Of a stretch of DNA of 64,000 nt, positions 46,201-57,123 are shown one piece after another. The translations under genes were made by a program, and so were the position numbers. The DNA is from Crambe crambe (taxonomy: Eukaryota; Porifera; Demospongiae; Poecilosclerida; Crambeidae). Numbering within the stretch: the first letter of the stretch is position 1; each line of letters opens with the position of its first letter. The DNA lies in the NCBI GenBank assembly GCA_963924555.1, contig OZ004587.1, positions 4,030,001 through 4,094,000 of the forward strand. Direction: 5' to 3'. The notes beneath the pieces were generated by a model. The model made no database searches. It was not told the DNA's origin and saw nothing but the letters and a program-made list of their open reading frames with translations.

Positions 46201-49200
46201 TTAATTTATTATTATGCAGAATCTCGTAGACACCGGACCATTTGTTTATGCTGGATACGATTCATTATCATTCATAGCTGAACAAGTGTCTCATCATCCT
46301 CCAGGTACTTATTACAGTCCTTACTCTGACCATACAAACACCTATTGGCCAGGAATGAGTGAACTTAATTAATAGCTAAGGAGGTCTAAATACTTGGGTG
46401 CTGTAGTGGGGGAGGTAGGGAGATTGAAATATCTGTAATTGGCAAGCAAAGTGAGCCACCTTGGGTGTCAAATGAAGGGCGCTACTATATGTTTCGTACG
46501 TTCATCTGGTTCTGTCTGGTGGGATATGGAGATATCATTGGTTAATGTTCTGCTTGCCATGATGCTTTGTATTTCCCTAGTAGGTGCTGTTGGGACATGT
46601 GGAGTGGCCTTTGACATTCCTCCCCAATATGGTTGCCAAGGGACTTTAAACTCCATAGAACTTAGACATATAAGAACACTGCCACACATACGTACCAAAC
46701 ATGAAGGGATTCTTACCAAAAATATGAAACTTTGCCATTAGCAAGAAAGCTATTTCTCACCTATCACTTAAGATCAGTGGCTGTTTCAGAAACTTTTATC
46801 TCTGTTCATGTGACCTTCATGATACAGCTATGTAATAAGTTCCTCTGCAATTTGTTGATTGATGCTGTTTGCAAATCTTTGGCTTATTTTTCCATGCATT
46901 TCATATAATCCCACTGAAAAACTCTGGAAATTTATGGATAGTAATATTACATTCTTTTTGTGACCACGTATTTACTATCACATTCTTTGTGACCAAAGTG
47001 GGACCACCCTAGGTGTTCTCCGGTCCGGTTTCACTGTAGCTAAAATGCAAAGCATTGTGGCAAGCGAAGCTTTAGCCGATGACATTCACCGTATTGCAAC
47101 GGACGGAACCGGAAGAACATAATGTATTATATTTAATAGCTAGTGCCCTCTCATTCAACCCCCTAGTGGCTCTCATTCAACCCCCTAGTGGCTCGCTTCA
47201 TTCACACACAAATAACTTGAACAAGAGCAATCGTAGATTTCATAACCCCGTGCAAATTTTGCATTGCCGTATAAATTTTGTAGTAGGTACAGAGCGAATT
47301 ACATATATTTAATTAGAACTTGTTAGAACTTATGATTTCTGTTTGGCAATAAAGGCGGTTTGCCAAGTTAGACTACTGTTGTGGAGCTATATTTGAGAGG
47401 TAAGTCTTCTGCCATCACGATAGAGCGTAAAAAGTGACGATTTATGCGGTTTTTCAAAATTTTTGGCATATATATAATATATCGACACCATGACCGATTG
47501 CTTTACCCCTTGCTGCGCATGCACGCACGGGGTAATTATGTGGCACTCACTCAAGATTTTTGACAATTCCTATTTAAGCTAATGATACCATACAGAGAGT
47601 TTTTTGGAGTTAAAAATATTTCATTAATCATCAGAGGACGATACAGGTGAAAAATTATGGTAGTTTTCTATTCGGTACGGAGCCTATTAATTTTTGCGCA
47701 TGCGCTACAATATCTATATGGAGCAAGCACAATGGAGATGTTTGAGAGGGAGAGCATGATTCGTGGCTATCATGTCTATAAAAATATCTGGGCAGCTACA
47801 GTTGGTGAGGAATTGGAGTGCCAGAGAGGGACGACTAACTCCAGAGACAGAAATGCTGTTGCAGTTGTGAAGCATGGTGAGATATGTAGTAGGACATCTA
47901 CCCAGAATCCCGCGTTTATTCAGAAGAGGCGGTACAATAATAAAGTGCCTTGTTACAGGTACCAGAAGATACTCCCGGGATCTTCCTCAAGGGGGTTCGG
48001 AAATACCATGCCTGCTGAGATTCAAAGGCAAAGAGGAAGAAATTAATAAGCTAGTAAAACTGACATGTACAAAAGTAGATGGTAGATAATGATTGTAGCT
48101 ATTTGACTAAAAATATTAATTGATGATCAAAATGAAACTAATTTTCTTTATCACTGAAGTCGGTTTCCTCTTCAGATGAATCTTCCTCTTCCTCTTCGAG
48201 TGAGTCGATAGTTTGTAAATCTTCACCAAAAGAATCAATTGCTTGTGGAATTCCAGCTTTATAATTTTGAGGGTTGACTTGAACAACTGCGCAAGCCACT
48301 GACCTCCAATGGATTTCATTTCAGCTAATGATATGTTCACTGGTTGAATATCACTCCCAGGTCTTAGCTGATCTGCTACTTTTTCCGAGTACTACTTATT
48401 GAATTTGTCATGGAGAAATTCTTTGACTGCCTTATTAAACAATATATCCAGTGGTTGAAGACAATCTGTACAGTTAGCGGGAAGCCTTACAACATGGATA
48501 TTGTTATCTCCTAGATATCATCTATAATTTGACCTTTTGAAATTGCAGCTAAATTTTATGGTTATCCCTACTTCACTTTTTACTTAGAAGAAATTTTTTG
48601 CGCTCACTGGTCAATAAATAATTGCAATAAAGCGCCATAGTGAATGTTGAGATTGTGAGTTAGTGTACTCTGTACACACACGCGGTGATAAAAAAATCAT
48701 TATTCGATAGATAAATAGACTGCTTACCGAAATTACCGAAAATTTTACCTCCACCGAAATTATCCCGCTGTACGGTATTCATAACTTCCGTTATACGTAA
48801 CCATAACTAATACTCAGCAAGGGGATTATAATCTAGATAGTCACAATAGCAACAAAAGAGTTGAGATCTCTTTCTCGAGCATTTCTTTTCTGACACCTAT
48901 CAAAGGAGAATCTGATCCATTTCTAATTGCTCAGTTTTTTTATCTGAGATCTTATAACATAACAAAGAATAGCACTGAGTATGTGTCATGTAAGGTAAAG
49001 CGGGGCTATTTCGAACGGCAGGGCTATTCCGAAGGGTCAAAACTCCACGAGCTTACGAGCTCTATTTTGAAAGATATATTCTACTATTATAGTAGATTAC
49101 GTATATCCTCCAAACATTGAGGTCAGAAGTCTCAGTAGTTTGAACCTACGGAATAGCCCCACCGTTCAAAATAGCCCTGCTTTACCTTACATTTAACATA

Positions 49201-50415
49201 ATTTTGTACACATTAATAATTTCCCCCCCCTGTTGAACGTACCCTTTATTATGATTATTTTTTTACTCTTGATTCTCATTGCAGTATCAGCAGTGTATTT
49301 AGAGTGTCCCTCTAAGAGGGTGTACATTGAAGGAAGCATCGAAACAAAGACAAAATTCACAGGGCTAGCAGTGAAGATGGTCCAGATCGGAACTCGTGAG
49401 TCTCCCCCTGTTTATGACTATGTCTAATTGTTAGCTACATAGGAATTCATTTCATAAATTTCAATAGCTGACTATGTCTACAGCTACAGCTATGCATGTA
49501 GGACTTCATTCAATAGCTGGAAATATTATTTTTCTAATTATATCGTTAATATATATTTACTAGTACATTTACCCTCATTAGTTCAAGTGAAATTCGTATA
49601 ATTGCATTCAAAACTGTCTAAAATTGCACTCGGCTTTGCCTCATGCAATTAGCTAGCCAGTTTCTCATGCAATTATACCCAAATTGCACTCAAAAGCATG
49701 TGATTACCTATACATATTGCATATTCAATAATGAGATATAAGCTTTATTGAGTTTAAAATTAGATCAATAATAAGTTTTTATACCTACGTACTCTATGCA
49801 CCTTTGATGATACATAGCTACAGTACCCGACTGACTACCTTATGACTTTATGCCACGATATTTTTACAATGATTAGTTGAAATCCACTTCCTGAACCATG
49901 ATGAAGTTTACCTCCTAACCTTTCCTTCAGTATATGTGAGGTATGATTATTTTATATACAGTGGAACATCCAATAAAGGACACTTCAAAGAGGACAAACC
50001 TCTCAAATTAATCTAAAGTACACTCAATACAAAAACCTTCCAACCTTTGTACAAAATAATACGTACTCACCTCTTTACAAAGGACAGAAGGCTGGGCCAT
50101 TATTAATTAATCTCGGAGGTTCCAATGTTGTGACTATTCTGGTTTTAGTCAACGATATCTCAGCACCACATCTGATAACTGTAGGTCACCGCTGACCACT
50201 CCATGGATGGAATTTGGAAACGTCTGCACTATATCTTGCAAGAAAACTGGTTACACGGCTACAATTGATTTCCATACTAAAGTAAGCCTCACACAATGAC
50301 TGGTTTACAATGACAATTTGCATTCAATATTATTATTATGGTTTTTTTCTCAGTCACTATTCAATTTACTCTTGCACGTTTGCTTTTTCGTTCATGGTAT
50401 TTCTTCTGCTTGACT

Positions 50416-50460
<45 letters not shown>

Positions 50461-52685
50461 ATTTTTCTCAGTCACTAAAAAGTTTGATAATATAATTATT
50501 GCATGTTTCCTCATCTCATAGCCATTGAGAGGTGGACAGAAACATCGTGTCACTGGAGGCATCTCGTGAGTACTCTATAGTGGGTTATTTTCGAGGGGGA
50601 AAAATTTGTGTTTTGTGAAAATGGCATTATTTTTTGTGGATGGTCGGTTGGCGAAGTGTGTGCTGAGTGTGCAGCTCAAGCACATGGACTGGCCAATGCA
50701 CCATGCATGTGCTAAGGTCTGTGGTAGGTGCCCGTGCTATTAAGTTGTGACTATTATGACTAGCTAGCTAGCTAGCTCATTTGAAGTAGAATACAGTATG
50801 CAGATCATACCTATTTGAATGTGACCGTATCTATGAAAAAGGGGACCATACAAACCACCATAATTATGGAACCCAAATTACTGAGTTATGAATTGAATAT
50901 TCCAAAGCTCTTGTTGAGAGGATTGATTTGATATCAGTAACTCCATTTTCAAGTTTTGCTCAATTCTGTCACAATTATGCCAGAAGACAAGTCTTTTTAT
51001 GCCCACTGCAACTATTATACATAGGGGCACCAGTGGCACGTACAGTATTTGTGGATAAAAATTTGTGTTTTTTCAATCACAAAAGCCACAAAGCAGTTGG
51101 TGAAAGTCATTTGTACTACTTTACCTTCTTAGGCCAAGATATTTGATGCACACACAGGAGGCTGTATAATGTTTACCACAAGCACTTAGAAAGCCAAGCA
51201 CCTACAATCCACTTAGATAAGCCTAGTGCCTCTGTGACAAAATGCTGTGCCCACAACACATAGCAATAAACAGCTAGAGCTTAATGCATTTGTGGGGTCA
51301 AAGGTCAAATGAACGTATGCACATGTGTATTAAAATTTAATGTAACATATGTATTGAAATCTCAATTTGCATGAATAAGGGGTTAGCTCGCTTCACTCGC
51401 CAATGATTCTAAGTATGTACACTATTCTAGGCACAGTTCAGAAAAGAAACCATTAATGAAGTTTGAAGGACATTGGAATAATTGCATATTTAGAAAAATA
51501 TCAAAAGACGTGAGTGATCATTAACCTTTGAATAATGCATGGGCCTCCATTGTCCATTGGGAGAGGGTAGGTGGGGCAATCAATTCAACTTCATTATTCA
51601 GTATTTAAGTTTTAAGTTTTTGCTATGATTGTATTAAAATTGGGTATAGCATCATGGTCGTTTACACATGCCATAGATTACGTATTCATTACTAATTCCA
51701 GGAAAATGAAATTTTCATGGACATAAAGTCTCTCCCTGTCTTTCAAAAGAAGGTGAAGAAATATTCTCTACAGGAAGACTTTGAATCAAGAGTAGTATGG
51801 AGGCGTCTGACTGAGGCTCTAAAACAGAATGACACTGAAGCTGCTGCTACAGCCAAACATGAAGTAATGACAGTTCATGCGTACCAGGGCACCATGCAGG
51901 GTTCTATCCAAAGAGTGGTATGGTAGTGTTTCCCTGAGCTCTAACTAGTTCCTAGAGGACTTTATTTTATTTTTGCTTCTGCTGGATAGAACACTGTAGT
52001 GTCTTGTTCACTGCTAACAAACATCATTAGCCATTGAAGTAAGGAGTGTGGTTCTTAGACAGCATACTGCAAGGGGAAAGGGGATCTTGTAGTGCAGTAG
52101 TAAATTTCTTATCTCAGATTTTAGCTTGCGGAAAAATTTTAGCATAAATTTTTCTGCATGGGAACAATCAACTCCCCACTGTTCAGGCCCTGCCCCTCAA
52201 TAATAATGATCGAGTGGCCCCCGTCATGTGATTGTTAGCAAATTCTCTAAAATATGTGTTCATAATAGATTGAAGACGCACAAAGGGAAAAGGCGAAGGA
52301 AATGAAAAGAAATGGAACTGATTGGCAACCAAAGGTTGTTACCATTACTATGATAGGAGGCTGTAGTAAAACGCTTTAATTAAATTTGATTCTAGATGGG
52401 AGTATTTGGGGAACATATCATTTGGAGCAAAAAAAATTTTTTTTTTTGGTATAAGCTATATTGGTATCAAACTGAAGCTTATAGATGAGACTTTGAGATA
52501 ATACTATTTCTTAAGTTCCATTTGCTTGAAATGATACTGGAACAAGATAACTTTATACTTACTGTAGTCTCATAACTGTTTTTATCATTATTACTCAGCA
52601 CTTCAGTCACGAGTCAAAAAGTGACACATCCACCTGGAAATACAATAAAAACTTGAAACAAAGAATCAAGGATATTTCATTATAG
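40248..52685 (+). CDS. Oxysterol-binding-protein-related protein (short ORP, ORD only), about 448 aa
   Basis: Lipid-transfer protein at membrane contact sites. Exons: 40248-40271, 40510-40708, 42517-42676, 43830-43911, 45062-45166, 46220-46304, 49285-49395, a tentative 10-nt microexon 49931-49940, 50149-50281, 50522-50565, 51431-51509, 51702-51863, 52269-52334, 52599-52685; phases agree and sum to 449 codons. An N-terminal acidic region holds EYFDAND (residues 23-29), an FFAT motif for binding VAP in the ER. The ORD shows [32 protein letters not shown] (159-169) and EQVSHHPP (211-218), whose histidines bind PI4P in the family. Later come [20 protein letters not shown] and the C-terminal [20 protein letters not shown]...[20 protein letters not shown]. 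There is no PH domain or ankyrin repeat. The motifs resemble the ORP9/10/11 branch most. The exon near 49.4-50.15 kb is the one uncertain place. Confidence 0.9.
41200..41480. repeat. Partial tandem duplication in an ORP intron
   Basis: A unit of about 140 bp with CACTTAGTGCCCG, GGGCACTAAGTAGCTCACTT and GAATGCAGATGGCAATG occurs twice with modest divergence. Confidence 0.75.
41551..41663. mobile_element. Small palindromic element in an ORP intron
   Basis: AGTTAGACACCTCGA at one end and TCGATGTCTAACT at the other; the inner arms GGGATCTATGACATTTAAGA and their complement leave about 30 bp in the middle. No coding capacity. Confidence 0.7.
42195..42352. mobile_element. MITE, TACYGTATAGCGCGA family, copy 1
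   Basis: The ends are TACTGTATAGCGCGATATTT and the complement of TACCGTATAGCGAAAAATTT. The interior includes CACGAAAATTATACGAGAATAAGGGA. Diverged copies lie at 43614-43747 and 44785-44940, all in ORP introns. Confidence 0.75.
42830..43110. repeat. GGGAGA-rich low-complexity tract in an ORP intron
   Basis: Almost pure purine on the plus strand, built from GGGGAGAGGGAG and GGAGGAGGGAAAG words. The open frames on both strands are compositional. Confidence 0.9.
43614..43747. mobile_element. MITE, TACYGTATAGCGCGA family, diverged copy 2
   Basis: Contains CCGTATAGTGATAATTTTTT and the complement of ATATTTTTGTGGGTAAAAAT, with GAATAAAGG-type interior in reverse orientation. Confidence 0.55.
44785..44940. 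mobile_element. MITE, TACYGTATAGCGCGA family, copy 3
   Basis: TACCATATAACATGATATTT opens the element and CCACGAAAAATTTGCGCTAT closes it; the interior shares GAGAATAAGGGACTTTATAA with copy 1. Confidence 0.65.
45750..46010. repeat. AACAACAAAACA low-complexity repeat in an ORP intron
   Basis: Repeated AACAACAAAAACAATAAACCC units, about seven copies, A- and C-rich on the plus strand. It generates hydrophobic minus-strand frames that are not genes. Confidence 0.9.
46440..46558. mobile_element. Short GGCAAGC-ended repeat, copy with relatives at 35.4 and 47.1 kb
   Basis: Begins GGCAAGCAAAGTGAGCCACC and ends CTGCTTGCC. Related sequence lies at about 35415-35555 (same orientation) and 47057-47205 (reverse). 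Shared words include GCCACTAGGGGGTTGAAT and TTCYGGTTCYGTC. The size and inverted ends suggest a MITE. Confidence 0.6.
47732..48089 (+). pseudogene. HIRAN-like domain fragment with one frameshift
   Basis: The ATG at 47732 opens [20 protein letters not shown] and continues with [30 protein letters not shown]. One base too many near 47884-47886 breaks the frame. The next frame gives [18 protein letters not shown], then [20 protein letters not shown], and stops at 48087-48089. The order ([36 protein letters not shown]) matches a HIRAN-like family that I recall as multi-copy in sponges. HIRAN domains bind DNA ends in other proteins. The fragment lies on the coding strand within an ORP intron (46305-49284), but the flanking ORP exons join without it. 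It is probably a retained repeat-borne piece. Confidence 0.65.
48138..48540 (-). pseudogene. Decayed DDE-superfamily (pogo/Jerky-like) transposase, C-terminal part
   Basis: Read from 48540 downwards: [40 protein letters not shown], a TAG where Trp is expected, [34 protein letters not shown], then a frameshift and [20 protein letters not shown] with an acidic tail ending at a stop at 48138-48140. The 'LPAN.T..LQPLD' phrase is typical of DDE_1 transposases. There is also a TGA in the RWYLGD position. The N-terminal and catalytic parts are missing. Immediately to its right, 48551-48610 carries the terminal repeat of the CAAGTGAGCG MITE family, so the two may belong to one element. Confidence 0.72.
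48551..48610. mobile_element. Solo terminal repeat of the CAAGTGAGCG family
   Basis: GGTTATCCCTACTTCACTTT and TTAGAAGAAATTTTTTGCGC followed by TCACTGG match the ends of the elements at 5.6 and 61.5 kb. No partner end was found nearby. Confidence 0.7.
48989..49191. mobile_element. 203-bp MITE in an ORP intron
   Basis: TGTAAGGTAAAGCGGGGCTA and the complement of TGTAAGGTAAAGCAGGGCTA bound it; the arms extend about 45 bp through CGAACGG and GGGCTATTCCG words. It lies about 95 bp before the ORP exon at 49285. Confidence 0.75.
49959..50127. mobile_element. Tc1/mariner-type MITE next to an ORP exon
   Basis: CAGTGGAACATCCAATAAAG preceded by TA, and GGAGGTTCCAATG at the far end, are the ends of a common CAGTGGAACCTC family. 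A related interior (ACCTCTCAA...ACAAAGGACA...AAGGCTGGG) occurs at 23930-24050, and a partial end occurs at 52796. It ends 21 bp before the ORP exon 50149-50281. Confidence 0.75.
50418..50460. repeat. (GTT)n microsatellite
   Basis: About 14 trinucleotide units, in the ORP intron before the 44-nt exon at 50522. Confidence 0.95.
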
Positions 52686-53726
52686 AATTTTTATCTACCT
52701 CTAGACTTCTTAATTAATCCATGTCTGTTATGAGTCAGATATCGGCCTTTTATTTTTATACCATCATTGTCCATAACAGTTAAGTTATTTATATACAGTG
52801 GAACCTCCAAATAATGGACGCTTTGGAGCATGTTGTTCTTCATAGCCTGTTATCTTTTGGAGGTTATTTTATATAGAGTGTAGCTATAGCTATAAAGGTA
52901 CATACTTATAATAATACATGTTGTCCTTTATTGAGAGGTTTTTCCTCTTCCAGCCTTCATTAGCTATACGTAAAACTTGTTAAAATATGTCTTTAGCTAC
53001 AACTTACGTACATTTCTTCGGGGAACAAAACTACAAAAATTACGTATGTGCCACAATTATGACAAGGGTGGATGGACACACTCTAGAGATGGAAGAATCT
53101 CCAAATAATGGACACACTTGTTGGGATCCAGCATTCATGCAATTATAGGTTGGAGCCATTTATTCACTTTAACTAACACCTTTGTAGAATGTGCATGAAC
53201 ATCATCTTGATGGTATTCATGAATACAGAGCAAGCCCCCCCTCCCCCAATGTTTTTTTTTTTGCTTTAGTGGATCAATTTCCAGCATAATTATTATTGGC
53301 ACTTGCTAGCTATCTCCTTTAGCTAGCTACTTGAATTTATCTGATGCAATTTTGAATAAAAATTCAGCCACCAGTACACAAAATTAATAACAAAATTGTA
53401 AAAAATGAGAAAAATGAGAAGCTTTAAAGATATATTATATTACATATAATATTATATTATTTTTTTCTCAGCGAAATTAATTTATGAATTATTCATGAGA
53501 TAGCTCTAGTAAGTTAGCTATAGCTAATCATAAAGAGAATATGTTAATTGAGTTAAACCAAAATTAATGACTTCAAGTCCATAACCAATTGAAGGACAAG
53601 TTTTTCAGTGCACACACAAGCTAATGAATGTCTGTACACAAAAACTTAATCATTGGTCACAAGATTGCTCCATGAATTTCATCAATGACCATGTATCCAT
53701 TTAGCTAGTTCATAATTTTTATCAAG
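52686..53726. other. Intergenic, no gene seen
   Basis: Contains a partial CAGTGGAACCTCCAAATAAT repeat end at 52796 and a second AATCTCCAAATAATGGACAC at 53096, then AT-rich sequence. TATA-like words occur near 53440. No recognised protein. Confidence 0.6.
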
Positions 53727-55248
53727 ATGAAGATCTTAGTCACAGTGTTAGTTACAATACGAGTAGCAGCTGCTGTGCCATACAATGCTTCCTGTGGCAG
53801 CAAATCAGGTGGTCCCCAAGACAACCCCATAGCAACACTTTATGGTAATGGCACATATCCCTGGGCTGATGTCATGGTCAATTGGAGCTGCGTGCACAAT
53901 GTAAAGGACTATGGAGGATCCTTTGAATCAGCACAAAAGAATGCCGTGAGCAATGGAGGTGGGGTTGTCTATTTTCCTGCTGGAGTGTATTCTTTCAAAG
54001 CTAATGTTGAGATAATGAGTAATGTTGTGATAAGAGGTGAGCCTACCACTGAAATGGCCAAGAGAGGTACAAACCCTGGATCTCTGTCACCAAAGACTGT
54101 CTTTAAGTGTACATTTGGTGAGCATATTGGAGTATTCAACTCCGATCCTAAGGGTAGCAACTTTGGAGTTATCAATGTGGAATTAGATGGCTGTGCAGTC
54201 ATGTTCTGGCCGGCATTGAAAACCAATTCCAAGTCATTCAAGGGTTACTGGTGGACAGCAGAGGATGTAATTGGCATGGGTCAGAATAAAGTTGTCATTG
54301 GTAACAAAATTCATGATGTGACATATCAACATCCAGACCCTGATAAAAGTAGTAATAAAATCATTTGGCCGTGGTCATTCAGTACTGCCATAGCATGCTA
54401 CAGTGACAACAACACACTCGTTGCCAACAACCTCATCTCGAAGTCAACCACCTCTAAGAAGACCACTTTAGAGTTAGATGGAGAGAAGCTCACTGTGCCT
54501 TACCTTGTTGACAATCGCTATGGTATTGATGTCAATCAAATCTTGTTAGGAGGAGTGATTGGAAAGTACATAGGTCACAAGTGTCCTTCTCAGCAAGGCA
54601 CTCTGACTCCTTCGTGTGCTCCTTGGTATTTCAGACATGGTTTAGTTATCCGTGATAATTATGTCTTCATGAACGGCCGAGTGGGTGTCAGCTGGAGTGG
54701 AGGAGGTGATGGTAAGACTATTGGATCTGGTACCTTGGTATACGGCAATCATGTGGAGGTTGCATCTGGAACTACCTGCTGGTCAACTAATGGAGTTAAA
54801 AAGATTACTGGTCATGACACAAATGAGAATCGAGGGTACGACCAGAAGGGATATGAAAATAATATCACGATGAATACAGGACATATCAATAGACAGAAAG
54901 CAGCCGACACACCTTATATGACAGTTGATGGGGAGGGAGTTCTTATGCAGGCAGTTAACGGCAATGATGGACTTCGTAATCTATGGTACAAGAATGACCT
55001 CTCTGGAGGAAGCAGTGGTTACCTTGCCTACTACAACTTGTTCAACGTGGAATACAACCAGCTAATAGTTAGTATTAAATTTAGTAGCTACTGTCTATGC
55101 TCGTTAGTAAAAATCGTTTCACTCCTCCCCCATGCAGGATAATACTGCTGCCAAGGGTGAATTCATAGGTGTTGTAACAGACGCTGAACACCATAATGTG
55201 AAAGGCAACACCTGTCGTGGCAACAATCCAAAGTGCAAGGGGATGTGA
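53727..55248 (+). CDS. Secreted pectin-lyase-fold (right-handed beta-helix) protein, two exons, 483 aa
   Basis: Exon 1 is 53727-55067. A 70-nt GT-AG intron leads to exon 2 (55138-55248), in phase. A signal peptide (MKILVTVLVTIRVAAAVPYN) starts the protein. Then follow VKDYGGSFESAQKNAVSNGG and GVVYFPAGVYSFKANVEIMS, the classic opening of pectate-lyase-3 / GH55-like beta-helices. Helix turns continue through VVIRGE, GVINVELDGCAV, NKVVIGNKIHDV, NTLVANNLIS, HGLVIRDNYVFMNGRVGVSW and GTLVYGNHVEV. The C-terminal exon adds GVVTDAEHHNVKGNTCRGNN. The fold is that of extracellular polysaccharide lyases or hydrolases; the substrate and catalytic residues could not be assigned. The intron and signal peptide show an established nuclear animal gene; an older transfer from microbes is possible but unproven. 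Spliced ends are firm, function is not. Confidence 0.85.
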
Positions 55249-56717
55249 TATTTCCAAAGTTAATATGTATTATAGAGTGTGAAGTACATAGGGAAGGCTA
55301 TTTAGTAATAAATTAATTGTGTACCTGTCCACAGACTACATATTGCTGCAAAAAAGATATTATTATTTTGATATGTGGTTATGTGCCATCTAAAATAGCA
55401 CACTGTTAGTGTGCATGCGTGTTAGCCTCGTTCCCAGGCCTTCCTCTCTCACGTACCGCACGGGAGGAAGAGAAGAAGAAAAAGAAGAAAAATAAGCGAG
55501 AGGAAGGCGCTAGGCGCTAGGCGCTAGGCCTGGTACATCTTATCACGTGAGTGACGTCACAAACAGCGTGATATTTAATGAGCGTGGGCGATATACAAGC
55601 TAACTCATAACGTCAGAAAACAAGCGCCCACGCGATCTCTTCCGCAGGATCTAGGAAGGACTGAAGCGATTTAGATCGAGCAGACTTTAGACTTCTACAC
55701 GAGATAGATAGCTGATTTTAGCTGATTTAAGTACACAGTCCTAGCTTTTTTGTTACGTAGCTAACTAGTAGTAGCTAGATAGTTAGCTCAATACTTTTGG
55801 GTCTACTCCTGATCTTAGATGTCACAGACTGCTCCAGTATAGGCCTAGGACAAACTGACTTACGATCGCGAAGACGGTCTGATGGTCCTGTCAGAAGGCG
55901 TAGGCATGGTCATGCTGCAGAGTAAAACATGCCCACGCGCAATTAAAGTCCTCCCTACCTAGTACCTAGTACCTCCTCTCTACCCTTGACGTCACTCACG
56001 TGATAAGATGTACCAGGCCTTCCTCTCGCTTATTTTTCTTCTTTTTCTTCTTCTCTTCCTCCCGTGCCGTACGCGCATGAGAGAGGAAGGCCTGGGAACG
56101 AGGCTACATGCGTGTCAAATGAAATTGTGTTAATCCATGGCAAGTAGCTAAGCTTATATCTATGTTTGTTTTTGTTTTTTTTACAAAAATCAGTGCTACT
56201 GACATCATACTTCAAAACAAAAACAATCGGCCTCCCGAAAAAACAACAACAACAACCAACAAACAAGAACAAAACCAAAAAAAAAAAAAAAAAAAAAAAA
56301 GAATTACAACTTGATAATAATAATAATACATAAAATGCACCCATCATAGATTTATTTTAGTAGCTAGGCAATTCTGCTTTGTCCTTTATAAAATCTTGGA
56401 AGAGATACAACAGTGCATGGTTGGTAGGGAAATATGTAGCTACAGTATGCTATTCCTTCACCTATTGTGTGCTTGCTGGCAGGTTGTCATTTTCACCATT
56501 TGCAATAATTGAATCCTTATCTTCAAAGATATGAGATGGGGTTCTAAAATTCAAGACTGGAAGTTATCAATATCTTCACACCTACATGTACAACATATAG
56601 TTAAAGAGAACATGTGAATAAGTATAAGTTTGCAGGTTAGTTGCTATAATAAGTATATAGCTACTGTAGGTGGTTATTAGTAAACTAGCTATCCAGTGGT
56701 GGATCTAGGAGGGCACA

Positions 56718-56748
<31 letters not shown>

Positions 56749-57091
56749 TTTTTTGGTGTGGCTACTTATAAGAATTACAGTGGTGCAAACTGGCTAAGCA
56801 TCAACAGTTTCCCCAAAGGCAAAGTGGGCATGGCCAGGTAAATTTTTTTTCCCCGTACGCAAGCGCACGGATTGCCTCCATCTATGTGCCCTCCCCTTCT
56901 AAACATCCTGGATCCACCACTGCACTGTGATCAAGCAGCCATAAGTCCAAAGTATAGTCCAAATTCGATCTACGTAGCTTATAATTATAATTGAGAAAGC
57001 TAAAACCAGTGCCATACGTGCACATCACGTGCAGCACTACATGTTGCTGTATTATAGCTAGCTATAGCACAGGCATATGAGGGGCATAATT

Positions 57092-57123
<32 letters not shown>

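Noticed and set aside
50119..50281. ORP exon starting at 50119
   Set aside because: Phase can be made to work only with a weak donor, and the first bases would be the end of a MITE; the acceptor at 50148 with a microexon fits better, though transcripts are needed.
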